A stretch of 64,000 nt of DNA from Bosea vestrisii (GTDB lineage: Bacteria > Pseudomonadota > Alphaproteobacteria > Rhizobiales > Beijerinckiaceae). This document shows, piece by piece, positions 42,334-50,431 of this stretch. How positions within the stretch are numbered: position 1 is the first letter of the stretch; each line of letters opens with the position of its first letter. The stretch lies in NCBI RefSeq assembly GCF_030144325.1, contig NZ_CP126307.1, positions 4,988,001 to 5,052,000 on the forward strand, given 5' to 3'. Below the pieces are notes generated by a model that saw only the letters and a program-made list of their open reading frames with translations, had not been told where the DNA came from and did not search any database. A program made the position numbers and the translations under genes.

Positions 42334-43217
42334 CCGCTCCAGCTGCCCCATTGCCTCTGGCCGACGAAGTTGCCGTCGACCAGAAGCCGCGCAAGCGCTC
42401 CTATCTGCGCAAGCACCCTTCGGTCGCGATCGGCGGCTTCCTCCTCCTGCTGATGATCTTCATCGCCGTGTTCGCGCCGTTGCTCTTTACGGTCGATCCG
42501 ACTGCGATCGCGACGTCGCGGAGGACCCGGGTGCCGTCCGAGCTGTACTGGTTCGGCACCGACATGCTCGGCCGCGACATCTATTCGCGTGTCGTCTACG
42601 GCGCGCGCGTCTCGCTGATCGTCGGCTTCTCGGTCGCGATTCTGGCGTCGGTCGTGGGTCTGGCGATCGGGCTCTTCTCCGGCTTCGTGCGCTGGGCTGA
42701 CGGTATCGTCATGCGCGTCATCGACGGCATGATGTCGATCCCGCCGATCCTGCTCGCCATTGCTTTGATGGCGCTGACGCGTGGCTCGGTCGGCAACGTC
42801 ATCCTCGCCATCACCATCGCCGAGATTCCGCGTGTCGCTCGGCTGGTGCGCAGCGTCGTCCTGTCGTTGCGCGAGCAGCCCTATGTCGAGGCAGCGATCT
42901 CGAATGGCGCCCGCGTGCCGCGCATCATCATCAAGCACATCCTGCCCAACACGATCGCGCCGATGACGGTGCAGGCGACCTATATCTGCGCCAGCGCCAT
43001 GATCATCGAGGCGATCCTGTCCTTCATCGGCGCGGGCGTGCCGCCGGCGACCCCGTCCTGGGGCAACATCATGGCCGAGGGCAGGGCGCTCTGGCAGGTC
43101 AGGCCGCACATCGTCTTCTTCCCGGCCCTGTTCCTGTCGATCACCGTGCTCGCCGTGAACCTGCTCGGTGACGGCCTGCGCGACTCGCTCGATCCGCGCC
43201 TGGCCAAGAGCATCTGA
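42330..43217 (+). CDS. ABC importer permease, DppC type
   Basis: The 295-residue product has an N-terminal cytosolic segment (DQKPRKRSYLRKHPSVA) and six spans. Characteristic are ELYWFGTDMLGRDIYSRVVYGAR and the EAA loop EAAISNGARVPRIIIKHILPN. The start is TTG at 42330, overlapping the preceding stop by four bases; no ATG or GTG fits. GAGG about nine bases upstream supports this start. Confidence 0.9.
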   Translation: MTAPAAPLPLADEVAVDQKPRKRSYLRKHPSVAIGGFLLLLMIFIAVFAPLLFTVDPTAIATSRRTRVPSELYWFGTDMLGRDIYSRVVYGARVSLIVGFSVAILASVVGLAIGLFSGFVRWADGIVMRVIDGMMSIPPILLAIALMALTRGSVGNVILAITIAEIPRVARLVRSVVLSLREQPYVEAAISNGARVPRIIIKHILPNTIAPMTVQATYICASAMIIEAILSFIGAGVPPATPSWGNIMAEGRALWQVRPHIVFFPALFLSITVLAVNLLGDGLRDSLDPRLAKSI

Positions 43218-43355
43218 AGGCGATTCTGCGTCATGTCATGCGTGGCTATCGGGCGAGAACGAAGCCCGATCCGTTCGTCGAATTGGCCTGCGGGTCGGCA
43301 AATTCGCTCGCGCGGCGCCGAAGCTGCCTCCGGTGATGCCGCCGACGGCCGGGCG

Positions 43356-43655
43356 CTAGGCGCGCAGGTCGAGGACGACGTCTCCGGACACCGCGTCGGT
43401 GACGCCGAGATTGCCGCCGAGATCCTCGAGCGTGTCGCGGAAGCTGCCCAGCGTCGCGATCATCTCGTCGCGGGCGCCCTTCAGCGCGGCGAGGTCGGCC
43501 CATTCGCCGATCAGGCAATAGGAATTGTCGCCGGTCTTGATGATGTGGCCCCTTGCGAGGCCGGGCCAATTGGCCTTGCCCTGGCGATGGGCATCGAGGA
43601 ACTCCGCCTCGCGCCCGGGCTTGATGCGGAAGCGGACGACATTGAACGTGGCCAT
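43356..43655 (-). CDS. Antibiotic biosynthesis monooxygenase-like (ABM fold) protein
   Basis: The 99-residue product is a small ferredoxin-like fold protein: FNVVRFRIKPGREAEFLDAH, then YCLIGEWADLAALKGARDEMIATL. ABM-type proteins are small dimers that oxidise aromatic compounds or have unknown roles. The start at 43655 was chosen because sequence before it is compositionally unlike a protein. It is transcribed opposite to its neighbours, about 140 bases after the permease gene and 180 before the D-carbamoylase start. Confidence 0.75.
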   Translation of the reverse strand: MATFNVVRFRIKPGREAEFLDAHRQGKANWPGLARGHIIKTGDNSYCLIGEWADLAALKGARDEMIATLGSFRDTLEDLGGNLGVTDAVSGDVVLDLRA

Positions 43656-43834
43656 GGCTTTGATCTGCAGCTCAATGCTGCCTCGGCAGCCGCGGCCGGC
43701 GGGTCCGGACCGAGCCCAGAGGTAACACTCGACGGTATTGTCGCGCCTGTATTCGCGCAATGGCGCACAAGGATAGCGCCATCCACCTCCGGCAGCATCC
43801 TTGAGCAACGACCAAGCACAGCAGGAGCCTTCCG

Positions 43835-44767
43835 ATGCCTCGTATCCTGACCGTCGGCGCTGCCCAGCTCGGGCCGATCCAGCGCGAGGAGAGTCGTGGG
43901 CAGGCGGTTGCGCGCCTGATCGAGCTGATGCGCCAGGCAAAGTCGAATGGCTGCGATCTCGTCGTCTATCCCGAGGCGGCGCTGACCGCCTTCTTCCCGC
44001 ATTGGTGGATGGAGGACGAGGCCGAGATCGACAGCTATTTCGAGAGCGCCATGCCTTCGAACGAGACCGCGCCGCTCTTCGCCGAAGCCGAGCGGCTCGG
44101 GATCGGCTTCCATCTCGGCTATACCGAGCTCGCCCATGAAAACGGCCGCAAGCGCCGCTTCAACACCGCGATCCTCGTCGACAAGGCCGGCCAGATCGTC
44201 GGCAAATATCGCAAGATCCATCTGCCGGGCCATCCCGAGCATCGCCCGGACGCTCCCTTCCAGAATCTCGAGAAGCGCTATTTCGAGACCGGCAATCTCG
44301 GCTGGCCGGTCTGGGAGACGTTTGGCGGCCGGCTTGGCATGATGATCTGCAATGACCGGCGCTGGCCGGAGAGCTATCGCGTCATGGGCCTGCAGGGCGT
44401 CGAGATGGTCCTGCTCGGCTACAACACGCCCAAGCACAATCCGCCGGCGCCCGACCACGACCGGCTCGGCAATTTCCACAATCAGCTCGTGATGCAGGCG
44501 GGCGCCTACCAGAACGCGACCTGGGTGGTCGGTGTCGCCAAGGCGGGCCTGGAGGCCGGCGTCGACCAGATCGGCGGCTCCTGCATCATCGCCCCGACCG
44601 GCGAGGTGGTGGCGCAGGCGGTGACGGAAGGTGACGAACTCGTCGTCGCGCGCTGCGATCTAGACCTCGGCAAGAGCTATCGGAATTCGACCTTCAACTT
44701 CGCCAAGCACCGTGAGCCTCAAGCCTACGGCATGATCGTCGAGCGCAAGGGCGCGGTGATCGTGTGA
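43835..44767 (+). CDS. N-carbamoyl-D-amino-acid hydrolase (nitrilase superfamily)
   Basis: The 310-residue product closely follows the Agrobacterium D-carbamoylase in length and sequence. The catalytic triad falls at the expected positions: Glu47 (YPEAAL), Lys127 (KYRKIHLPGH) and Cys172 (ICNDRRWPES). LEKRYFETGNLG and GYNTPKHNPPAPDHD are also shared. The enzyme would hydrolyse N-carbamoyl-D-amino acids to D-amino acids, CO2 and ammonia in the cytoplasm. One difference is Asn at residue 144, where the Agrobacterium enzyme, as I recall it, has His. GCAGGAGCCTTCCG before the ATG is a good ribosome site. No hydantoinase gene is adjacent. Confidence 0.88.
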   Translation: MPRILTVGAAQLGPIQREESRGQAVARLIELMRQAKSNGCDLVVYPEAALTAFFPHWWMEDEAEIDSYFESAMPSNETAPLFAEAERLGIGFHLGYTELAHENGRKRRFNTAILVDKAGQIVGKYRKIHLPGHPEHRPDAPFQNLEKRYFETGNLGWPVWETFGGRLGMMICNDRRWPESYRVMGLQGVEMVLLGYNTPKHNPPAPDHDRLGNFHNQLVMQAGAYQNATWVVGVAKAGLEAGVDQIGGSCIIAPTGEVVAQAVTEGDELVVARCDLDLGKSYRNSTFNFAKHREPQAYGMIVERKGAVIV

Positions 44768-44895
44768 GCGTCGCTGGCGCATGCGCCACATTCCCCAGGC
44801 GCGGTCGAGAACCGGCTCTGACCCTGCCAAGGGCTCCCCGATGTCGCGTCCGCTCGCCAAGCCGACGGATGCGGCGACTCGACAGGAGCGATGAC

Positions 44896-45471
44896 ATGTC
44901 ACCCGATCCCCTGAACAAGGACTGCTTCTTCCCGCCCAAGCTGGCCCACCACGATGCAACCGCGCGCGGGATCGCGGGCGGTCCGCAGAATGGCGGCATG
45001 TCGCATGTCCAGCGCATCCATCTCAGCGTCGGGCAGTACTATTTCCGCTTCTGCGACTCCGCCCGCTTCGCTGCCGATCCGACGCGCGCTGCGGCGGGCC
45101 CCTGGTGGGCAGAGTACGAGGTCTTTCTCAAGGTGAAGCAGGCGGCGCGGCGCCAGGGCACGATTCAGCGCTATGCCAACATGGCGAGCTCGTCGCGGCT
45201 CGCCTATGCCGCCAAGCTCTACTTTGCGATTCCCTATGAATGGGGCGATTGCGGCTCGCTGGTCATCGCCCGGCTGGATGATCGCCTCGACGCCTTCAAG
45301 GGACGAGGCCTGCCCGCCTATCTGAGCGGCGCCGACCCGCGCGACGGCGGCGCGAAATACATTCCTATGCAGGACCCGACCATCGCGCAGCTCTATATTC
45401 CTGAGCTGCATAACCACTTCGCCAAAGCCTTCTCTATTATCCAGAAGGGCGCTACGGCCAGCTTCGCCTGA
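44896..45471 (+). CDS. Uncharacterised conserved-looking protein in the carbamoylase region
   Basis: The 191-residue product is not recognised. It begins MSPDPLNKDCFFPPKLAHHD and contains SHVQRIHLSVGQYYFRFCDS, AAAGPWWAEYEVFLKVKQAA and SSRLAYAAKLYFAIPYEWGDCGSLVIARLDD. It is soluble, has no signal peptide or membrane span, and is rich in Tyr, Trp and His. The ATG at 44896 has AGGAG seven bases upstream; an earlier GTG at 44764 would overlap the D-carbamoylase stop and add 44 Arg-rich residues. It lies between the D-carbamoylase and the amidohydrolase genes on the same strand and is likely part of their operon. Confidence 0.7.
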   Translation: MSPDPLNKDCFFPPKLAHHDATARGIAGGPQNGGMSHVQRIHLSVGQYYFRFCDSARFAADPTRAAAGPWWAEYEVFLKVKQAARRQGTIQRYANMASSSRLAYAAKLYFAIPYEWGDCGSLVIARLDDRLDAFKGRGLPAYLSGADPRDGGAKYIPMQDPTIAQLYIPELHNHFAKAFSIIQKGATASFA

Positions 45472-45511
45472 ACGCGAAGCGTCCGTCGCCCGGTTTCCCC
45501 AAGGAGCTGTC

Positions 45512-46678
45512 ATGACTCACGATCTCATCCTGAAGGGCGGCAGGGTCATCGACCCCTCGCAGAAGCATGACGGCATCATCGACGTCGCCTTCACCGACGG
45601 GAAGGTTTCGGGCTTTGGCAAGGATCTGAAGGGGGCCAAGGAGATCCGTGATGTCTCCGGCTACATCGTCACGCCGGGGCTGATCGACTTGCACACCCAT
45701 GTCTATTGGGGCGGCACCTCGCTCGGCATCGACGCGGATGAGTTCTGCCGCGCCTCGGGCGTCACCACCTCGGTCGATACCGGCTCGGCTGGCCCCGGCA
45801 ACTGGCCGGGCTTCCGCAAACACGTGATCGAGAAGAGCCAGGCGCGCATCCTCGCCTATCTCCATGTCTCGCATGCCGGCATCTACGGCTTCGACCACCG
45901 CGTCATGGTCGGCGAGAGCGGCGATCTCAGGTTGATGAACCCGATCGACTGCGTCGAGGTCGCCGACAAGAACCGCGACCTGATCGTCGGCATCAAGGTC
46001 CGCGTCGGCCTGCATGCCTCGGGCAATTCCGGCACGGTGCCGCTGAACATCGCGCTGCAGGTCGCCAACGAGGTCGGCATGCCGCTGATGTGCCATATCG
46101 ACCATCCGCCGCCGTCCTATGAGGAAGTCATCGGCATGCTCAGGCCGGGCGACGTGCTGACCCACGCCTTCCGCCCGTTCCCGAACGCGCCGGCGACCGC
46201 GCAGGGCACGGTGAAGCCCGAGGTGCTCGCCGCCCGCAAGCGCGGCGTCATCTTCGACATCGGCCACGGCAAGGGCTCGTTCTCGTTCAAGACGACGCGC
46301 GCCATGCTCGCCAATGGCTTCGAGCCGGACGTGATCTCCTCCGACGTGCACAAGCTCTGCATCGACGGCCCGGCCTATGACCAGGTCACCACCATGTCGA
46401 AGTTCCTCTGCATGGGCATGAGCCTGAACAACGTGATCGCGGCCTCGACCGTGAACGCTGCCACGGCGCTGAAGCGGATGGAGTACGGCTCGCTCAAGGT
46501 CGGCTCGCTCGGCGACGCGACAATCCTGACCGTCAAGGAAGGTAAGTTCGACTATGTCGACGTCGTCGGCGAGCACCTGACCGGCGACAAGAAGATCGTC
46601 TCCGAGGGCGTCGTGCTGAAGGGCGCCTGGTGGCACCCCAAGCGCAGCAACAAGTTCAGGAAGGTCGAAGCGGCGTAA
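45512..46678 (+). CDS. Amidohydrolase/deacetylase family metallohydrolase
   Basis: The 388-residue product belongs to the amidohydrolase superfamily, in the subgroup of EF0837/Atu3266. Metal ligands are visible: GLIDLHTHVYWGGTSLG (the HxH pair), the Lys in VGIKVRVGLHASG (probably carboxylated), the His residues in CHIDHPPP and DVISSDVHKLC (the Asp). The group is known to hydrolyse N-acetyl or O-acetyl compounds, such as acetyl-(R)-mandelate, but the natural substrate is unclear. It resembles dihydroorotase and hydantoinase in fold, so a ring-opening role remains possible. GGAGCTGTC precedes the ATG. Confidence 0.85.
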   Translation: MTHDLILKGGRVIDPSQKHDGIIDVAFTDGKVSGFGKDLKGAKEIRDVSGYIVTPGLIDLHTHVYWGGTSLGIDADEFCRASGVTTSVDTGSAGPGNWPGFRKHVIEKSQARILAYLHVSHAGIYGFDHRVMVGESGDLRLMNPIDCVEVADKNRDLIVGIKVRVGLHASGNSGTVPLNIALQVANEVGMPLMCHIDHPPPSYEEVIGMLRPGDVLTHAFRPFPNAPATAQGTVKPEVLAARKRGVIFDIGHGKGSFSFKTTRAMLANGFEPDVISSDVHKLCIDGPAYDQVTTMSKFLCMGMSLNNVIAASTVNAATALKRMEYGSLKVGSLGDATILTVKEGKFDYVDVVGEHLTGDKKIVSEGVVLKGAWWHPKRSNKFRKVEAA

Positions 46679-46686
46679 GGCACGAG

Positions 46687-46794
46687 CGTCATTCTCGGGC
46701 GAAGCGAAGCGCAGACCCGAGAATCTCAGGACCAGAGGGCGTCAATCGGAGCCCTTCCGGCCTGAGATGCTCGAGGCAAGCCCGAGCATGACGC
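46687..46794. repeat. Family A intergenic palindromic repeat, copy 2
   Basis: About 108 bases beginning CGTCATTCTCGGGCGAAGCG and ending CCCGAGCATGACGC, the same orientation and ends as the copy at 2721-2831. The middle differs slightly. It lies between the amidohydrolase and acetyltransferase genes. Confidence 0.78.
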
Positions 46795-46806
46795 ATAGTC
46801 GCTCTC

Positions 46807-47331
46807 ATGATCACACACCCACCTTCCTGGCGCGCCATGGCCGCTGCCGACCTGCCGGTCGTCATGGCGGTCGCGGCTGAGGTGCATCCGAATTACCCGG
46901 AAGGCGAGGCGGTCTATGCCGAGCGACTCGCCCTCCATCCAGCCGGCTGTCTCGTGCTGGCGGGCGGGGAGGGGCTCGGCGGCTATGTGCTGAGCCATCC
47001 CTGGCGGCTTGGGCAGGTGCCGGCGCTCAACAGCCTGCTAAGCGCATTGCCCGAGCAGGCGGACGCCTACTACATTCACGATCTCGCTCTACTGCCGGGC
47101 GCACGCGGCGGTGGCGCGGCCTCGACTTGCGTCGACCAACTGGCGTCACATGCCCGCGCCTCGGGCTTTGCCCGAATGGCCCTTGTCGCCGTCGGCAACT
47201 CGGCCGGCTTCTGGCGTCGCCACGGGTTTCACGAGGCGCATGACGAAGCCCTTGCTCGCAAGCTTGCGAGCTATGACGATGCGGCCCGCTACATGGTCCG
47301 CGATCTCGACCACGATTGGAGAACAGCATGA
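46807..47331 (+). CDS. GNAT family N-acetyltransferase
   Basis: The 174-residue product is one GNAT domain; the acetyl-CoA-binding loop is GARGGGAASTCVDQL after the strand AYYIHDLALLP, and the end shows NSAGFWRRHGF. The last four bases overlap the RidA start (ATGA), so the two proteins are translationally coupled. It may acetylate an amino-acid-like compound handled by the neighbouring enzymes, but this is inference. Confidence 0.85.
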   Translation: MITHPPSWRAMAAADLPVVMAVAAEVHPNYPEGEAVYAERLALHPAGCLVLAGGEGLGGYVLSHPWRLGQVPALNSLLSALPEQADAYYIHDLALLPGARGGGAASTCVDQLASHARASGFARMALVAVGNSAGFWRRHGFHEAHDEALARKLASYDDAARYMVRDLDHDWRTA

Positions 47332-47786
47332 GTGCCGAAGACAAGCTCAAGGAGCTGGGGCTGACCCTGCCCGACGTCCCGACCCCGGTCGCGACCTATG
47401 TCAGCTTCAAGCGCGTCGGCGAGTTCATCTATCTCTCCGGCCAGGGCCCGAAGCGCGCCGACGGCACCTATCCGACCGGCAAGGTCGGCGCGGGCGTCTC
47501 GATCGAGGAAGCCTATGAGCACGCCAAGCAGACCGGCCTCGGCCTGCTCGCGGCGATGAAGAAGGCGGCCGGTTCGCTCGATAAGATCGAGGTCGTCAAG
47601 CTCCTCGGCATGGTCAATGCCGCGCCCGACTTCTCGCAGCACCCCAAGGTCATCAATGGTTGCTCGGATCTGTTCGTCGCCGTGCTCGGCGACAATGGCC
47701 GCCATGCCCGCTCGGCCGTCGGCATGGGCTCGCTGCCCAACAACATGACCGTCGAGATCGAAGTCATCGTCCGGGTGCTGCCGTGA
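47328..47786 (+). CDS. RidA family protein
   Basis: The 152-residue product is of the RidA/YjgF type, with FIYLSGQGPKRADGTYPTGK, KLLGMVNAAPDF and HARSAVGMGSLPNN; the Arg in the last block corresponds to the residue that binds the substrate carboxylate. RidA hydrolyses reactive enamine/imine intermediates made by PLP dehydratases. This fits well with the next gene, a PLP enzyme whose start overlaps this stop (GTGA). GGAG lies seven bases before the ATG. Confidence 0.88.
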   Translation: MSAEDKLKELGLTLPDVPTPVATYVSFKRVGEFIYLSGQGPKRADGTYPTGKVGAGVSIEEAYEHAKQTGLGLLAAMKKAAGSLDKIEVVKLLGMVNAAPDFSQHPKVINGCSDLFVAVLGDNGRHARSAVGMGSLPNNMTVEIEVIVRVLP

Positions 47787-48863
47787 CGACTGCGCTCGCT
47801 GAAGAGATCGCCCGCGTCTACGGCACGCCGGCCGTCGTCATCGACCTCGACAAGGTCGAGGCCAATATCGCCAGGCTCCAGGCCGCCTGCGACGCCGCCG
47901 GCGTCGCCAACCGCCCGCACATCAAGACGCACAAATCGCCCGAGCTGGCGCGGCTGCAGGTCGCGGCCGGGGCGCGCGGCATCACCTGCCAGAAGCTCGG
48001 CGAGGCCGAGGTCATGGCCGATGGCGGCATCGACGACATCCTGATCAGCTACAATATTCTGGGCGAGGAGAAGCTCGGGCGCCTCGGCGCGCTTCAGCGC
48101 CGCGTCCGGATGATCGTCGCCGCCGACAATCCTGTCACGATCGCCGGCTTGCCCAAGGCCGCCGAGATCGGCGGGCGCAATCTCGAAGTCGTGGTCGAGT
48201 GCGACACCGGCCGCAAGCGCGCCGGCGTCGAGACCCCGGGCGAGGCGGTTGAGTTGGCGAAGCAGATCGCCGCTTCCAAGGGCCTGACCTTCGCCGGCTT
48301 CCTGATGTACCCGCCGGAGACCGGCTGGCCGGCGACGCAGGATTTCCTCGACACCGCCAATGCCGGCCTGCGCGAAGCCGGTCTCGAAGCCGGCATCATC
48401 TCGACCGGCGGCTCGCCCAACATCCCCAATATCGGCAAGCTCAAGGGCTCGACCGAGCATCGCTCCGGCACCTCGATCTTCAACGACCGCATGCAGATCG
48501 CGGCGGGGGGTGGCGGAGCTGGAGGACTGCGCGCTGACTGTCTACGCCACCGTGGTCAGTCGGGCGGGAGCGGAGCGCGGCATTCTCGATTCAGGCTCGA
48601 AGACGCTGACCAGCGACAAGGGCAATCTCGACGGGCACGGCTATATTCTCGAGTACCCGCTGGCCCGGATCGCGCAGTTCGCCGAGGAGCACGGCTTCCT
48701 CGATCTCTCCGGCAGCAATGAGCGCCCTAATGTCGGCGAGGTCGTTCGGGTGGTGCCCAACCATGTCTGCGTCGTCGTCAACATGGTCGACCGGCTGGTG
48801 ACGGTGCGCGGCGACAAGCTCATCGGCGAACTGCCGGTGGCGGCAAGGGGGAAGCTGACCTGA
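47783..48863 (+). pseudogene. DSD1/D-threonine aldolase-like PLP enzyme, frameshifted by one extra G
   Basis: The corrected product would be about 359 residues, starting with GTG coupled to the RidA gene. The N-terminal barrel carries RPHIKTHKSPELARLQ, where the Lys binds pyridoxal phosphate, and later ISTGGSPNIPN and EHRSGTSIFNDRMQ. In the run of six G at about 48508-48513 one is surplus. The second frame continues AELEDCALTVYATVVSR and has the zinc pair HxC in PNHVCVVVN, as in D-serine dehydratase and D-threonine aldolase. The enzyme would act on D-serine, D-threonine or other beta-hydroxy-D-amino acids. Intact motifs on both sides favour a base-calling error. Confidence 0.85.
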
Positions 48864-48889
48864 ACTGTTAAGCGGAACGGTTCTGAAGA

Positions 48890-49039
48890 GCGCGGGGAAC
48901 CCTTCTCCCGTGTGGGAGAAGGGCAGGGATGAGGGCCCGCCCTTTCCGCAGAAGGCGCAACGGCGCCGCTGCACTCAAATAATCAGCGGCGGTCCCTCAC
49001 CCCTGCCCCTCTCCCATCCGGGAGAGGGGTTCCCCGCGG
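48890..49039. repeat. Family C palindromic repeat
   Basis: The ends are GCGGGGAACCCTTCTCCC on the left and GGGAGAGGGGTTCCCCGC on the right, forming a long inverted repeat with CAGGGATGAGGG and CCCTCACCCCTG inner arms. It lies between the convergent PLP-enzyme and GntR genes. Confidence 0.75.
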
Positions 49040-49052
49040 ATGTCTCGTCGGC

Positions 49053-49718
49053 TCACCCCTTCCCGCGATCCTCCAGGAATTCGACCAGGTCCCGTCGCAC
49101 CAGCTCGATATGGTCGATGAGCAGGCGGCTCGCTTCCTTCAACGTCCCGGCGCGGCAGAGCCGGATCAGTTCGTTGTGCTCGGCCTGCGCTCGCTCGATC
49201 GACGAGCTGCGCTGCAATTGCAGGCGCGTATAGCGGTCGCTGGTCTGCAGCAGCCCTGAGACGATAGCGAGCGTGCGCGGCTGCGTCGCCCGCGCGTAAA
49301 GCGCTAGGTGGAAATCGGCGTTGAGCACGCCCCAGCGGCTGATGTCGCCCGCTGTCATCGCCTGCTCGAAGGCGGCTTCCATCCCGGCGACTGCCGCGAA
49401 ATCCTGCTCCGTCAGCGCCGGCACCGAACTCGCCAACAGCCGCGGCTCCAGCAGCTTGCGCAGCTCGAACACATCGTTGATCTCGTCCAGCGACAGCCCC
49501 GAGACGATCGCCCCCTTATGTGGCACGATCCTGACGAAACCCTCTGCCTCGAGCTGGAACAGTGCCTCGCGCACCGGGATGCGACTGACCTCGAAGGCCT
49601 GCGCGAGCGCGTCCTGCCGCAATTGCGAGCCGGCCGGATAGCTGCCGTCGAGAATCTCCTGGCGCAGGCGATCGACGATCGCCGAGGACAGGGTGCGGTG
49701 CTTCAGGGGAGGGGACAT
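49053..49718 (-). CDS. GntR family transcriptional regulator (FCD/FadR type)
   Basis: The 221-residue product has an N-terminal winged helix, IVDRLRQEILDGSYPAGSQLRQDALAQ then FEVSRIPVREALFQLEAEGFV, and a C-terminal FCD ligand domain with ELRKLLEPRLLASSV, the metal-site DFHLALYAR and AEHNELIRLCRAGTL. The start at 49718 gives the usual N-terminus. It is divergent from the TRAP transporter genes, with an inverted repeat in the shared region. It probably represses that operon and is released by the transported substrate. Confidence 0.92.
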   Translation of the reverse strand: MSPPLKHRTLSSAIVDRLRQEILDGSYPAGSQLRQDALAQAFEVSRIPVREALFQLEAEGFVRIVPHKGAIVSGLSLDEINDVFELRKLLEPRLLASSVPALTEQDFAAVAGMEAAFEQAMTAGDISRWGVLNADFHLALYARATQPRTLAIVSGLLQTSDRYTRLQLQRSSSIERAQAEHNELIRLCRAGTLKEASRLLIDHIELVRRDLVEFLEDRGKG

Positions 49719-49754
49719 CGGCTGCACCCTAGCTGATCGCGTTGAGGAAAACCA

Positions 49755-49784
49755 TTGACACGTAGATTTTATACAATCTACAAC
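49755..49784 (+). promoter_or_regulatory. TRAP operon promoter with GntR-type operator in the spacer
   Basis: TTGACA at 49755-49760 and TACAAC at 49779-49784 are 18 bases apart, giving a plausible promoter. Between and overlapping them lies GTAGATT, six bases, AATCTAC (49762-49781), a seven-base perfect inverted repeat. FCD regulators bind such AT-rich palindromes. The position would block RNA polymerase. Confidence 0.6.
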
Positions 49785-49804
49785 GCGGCAAGGGGAAGGC
49801 AAGA

Positions 49805-50431
49805 ATGAGTAATGAAGCTGTCGCGGCGAGAAGCCGCTCCATGGCCGTGCCGCTGGCGATCGTCGCGCTCTCCGGGCGCCTGCTCCGGGCCGAACACCGT
49901 GCGATCCAGGCGCTGATGTTCCTGCTCGCCGCGCTGATCTTGCTCAACGTGATCACGCGCTACGCCGGCCACCCGATCTACTGGATCGATGAATCCGCGG
50001 TCTACAGCGTGGTCTGGCTCACCTTCATCGGCGCGTCCGCGATGACGCGCATGCGGCTCGACTTCGCGGTGACCATGCTGACCGAACGCTTCTCGGAGCG
50101 CGGTGTCGCGATCTTTCGTATCATCGCAACGCTCGGCGTCATCCTGTTCGGCATCGCGCTCGGCGTGATGTGCTGGCTCTGGCTCGATCCGGTCGGCATC
50201 GCGGAGGCGGGTTTCGACGCCAGGGAATATGCCGGCCAGTCCTTCAACTTCATCTACACCGAGCGCACCCAGACCCTGAATTGGCCGACCTGGGTGATCT
50301 ACCTGATCATGCCGCTCTTTGCGGTGTCGATGACGCTGCACGCGCTGGCGAACCTGTTCGAGGATCTCGGTCTCGTTGCCAGGCAGGAGCTGCCGGGATT
50401 TGCCGCCAATGCCGACGGGGTGGTGAACTGA
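49805..50431 (+). CDS. TRAP transporter small permease (DctQ type)
   Basis: The 208-residue product has four membrane spans, typical of DctQ. The second pair is preceded by YWIDESAVYSVVWLTFIGASAM, and RMRLDFAVTMLTERFS follows. It joins the large permease in sodium-driven uptake of a carboxylate or related anion. AAGGGGAAGGCAAGA before the ATG is a good ribosome site. The stop overlaps the next start by one base (TGATG). Confidence 0.88.
   Translation: MSNEAVAARSRSMAVPLAIVALSGRLLRAEHRAIQALMFLLAALILLNVITRYAGHPIYWIDESAVYSVVWLTFIGASAMTRMRLDFAVTMLTERFSERGVAIFRIIATLGVILFGIALGVMCWLWLDPVGIAEAGFDAREYAGQSFNFIYTERTQTLNWPTWVIYLIMPLFAVSMTLHALANLFEDLGLVARQELPGFAANADGVVN

Noticed and set aside
50170..50430. 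Longer N-terminus for the TRAP large permease
   Set aside because: The extra residues overlap the small permease in another frame and are unlike the family; ATG 50431 with one-base overlap is the normal start.
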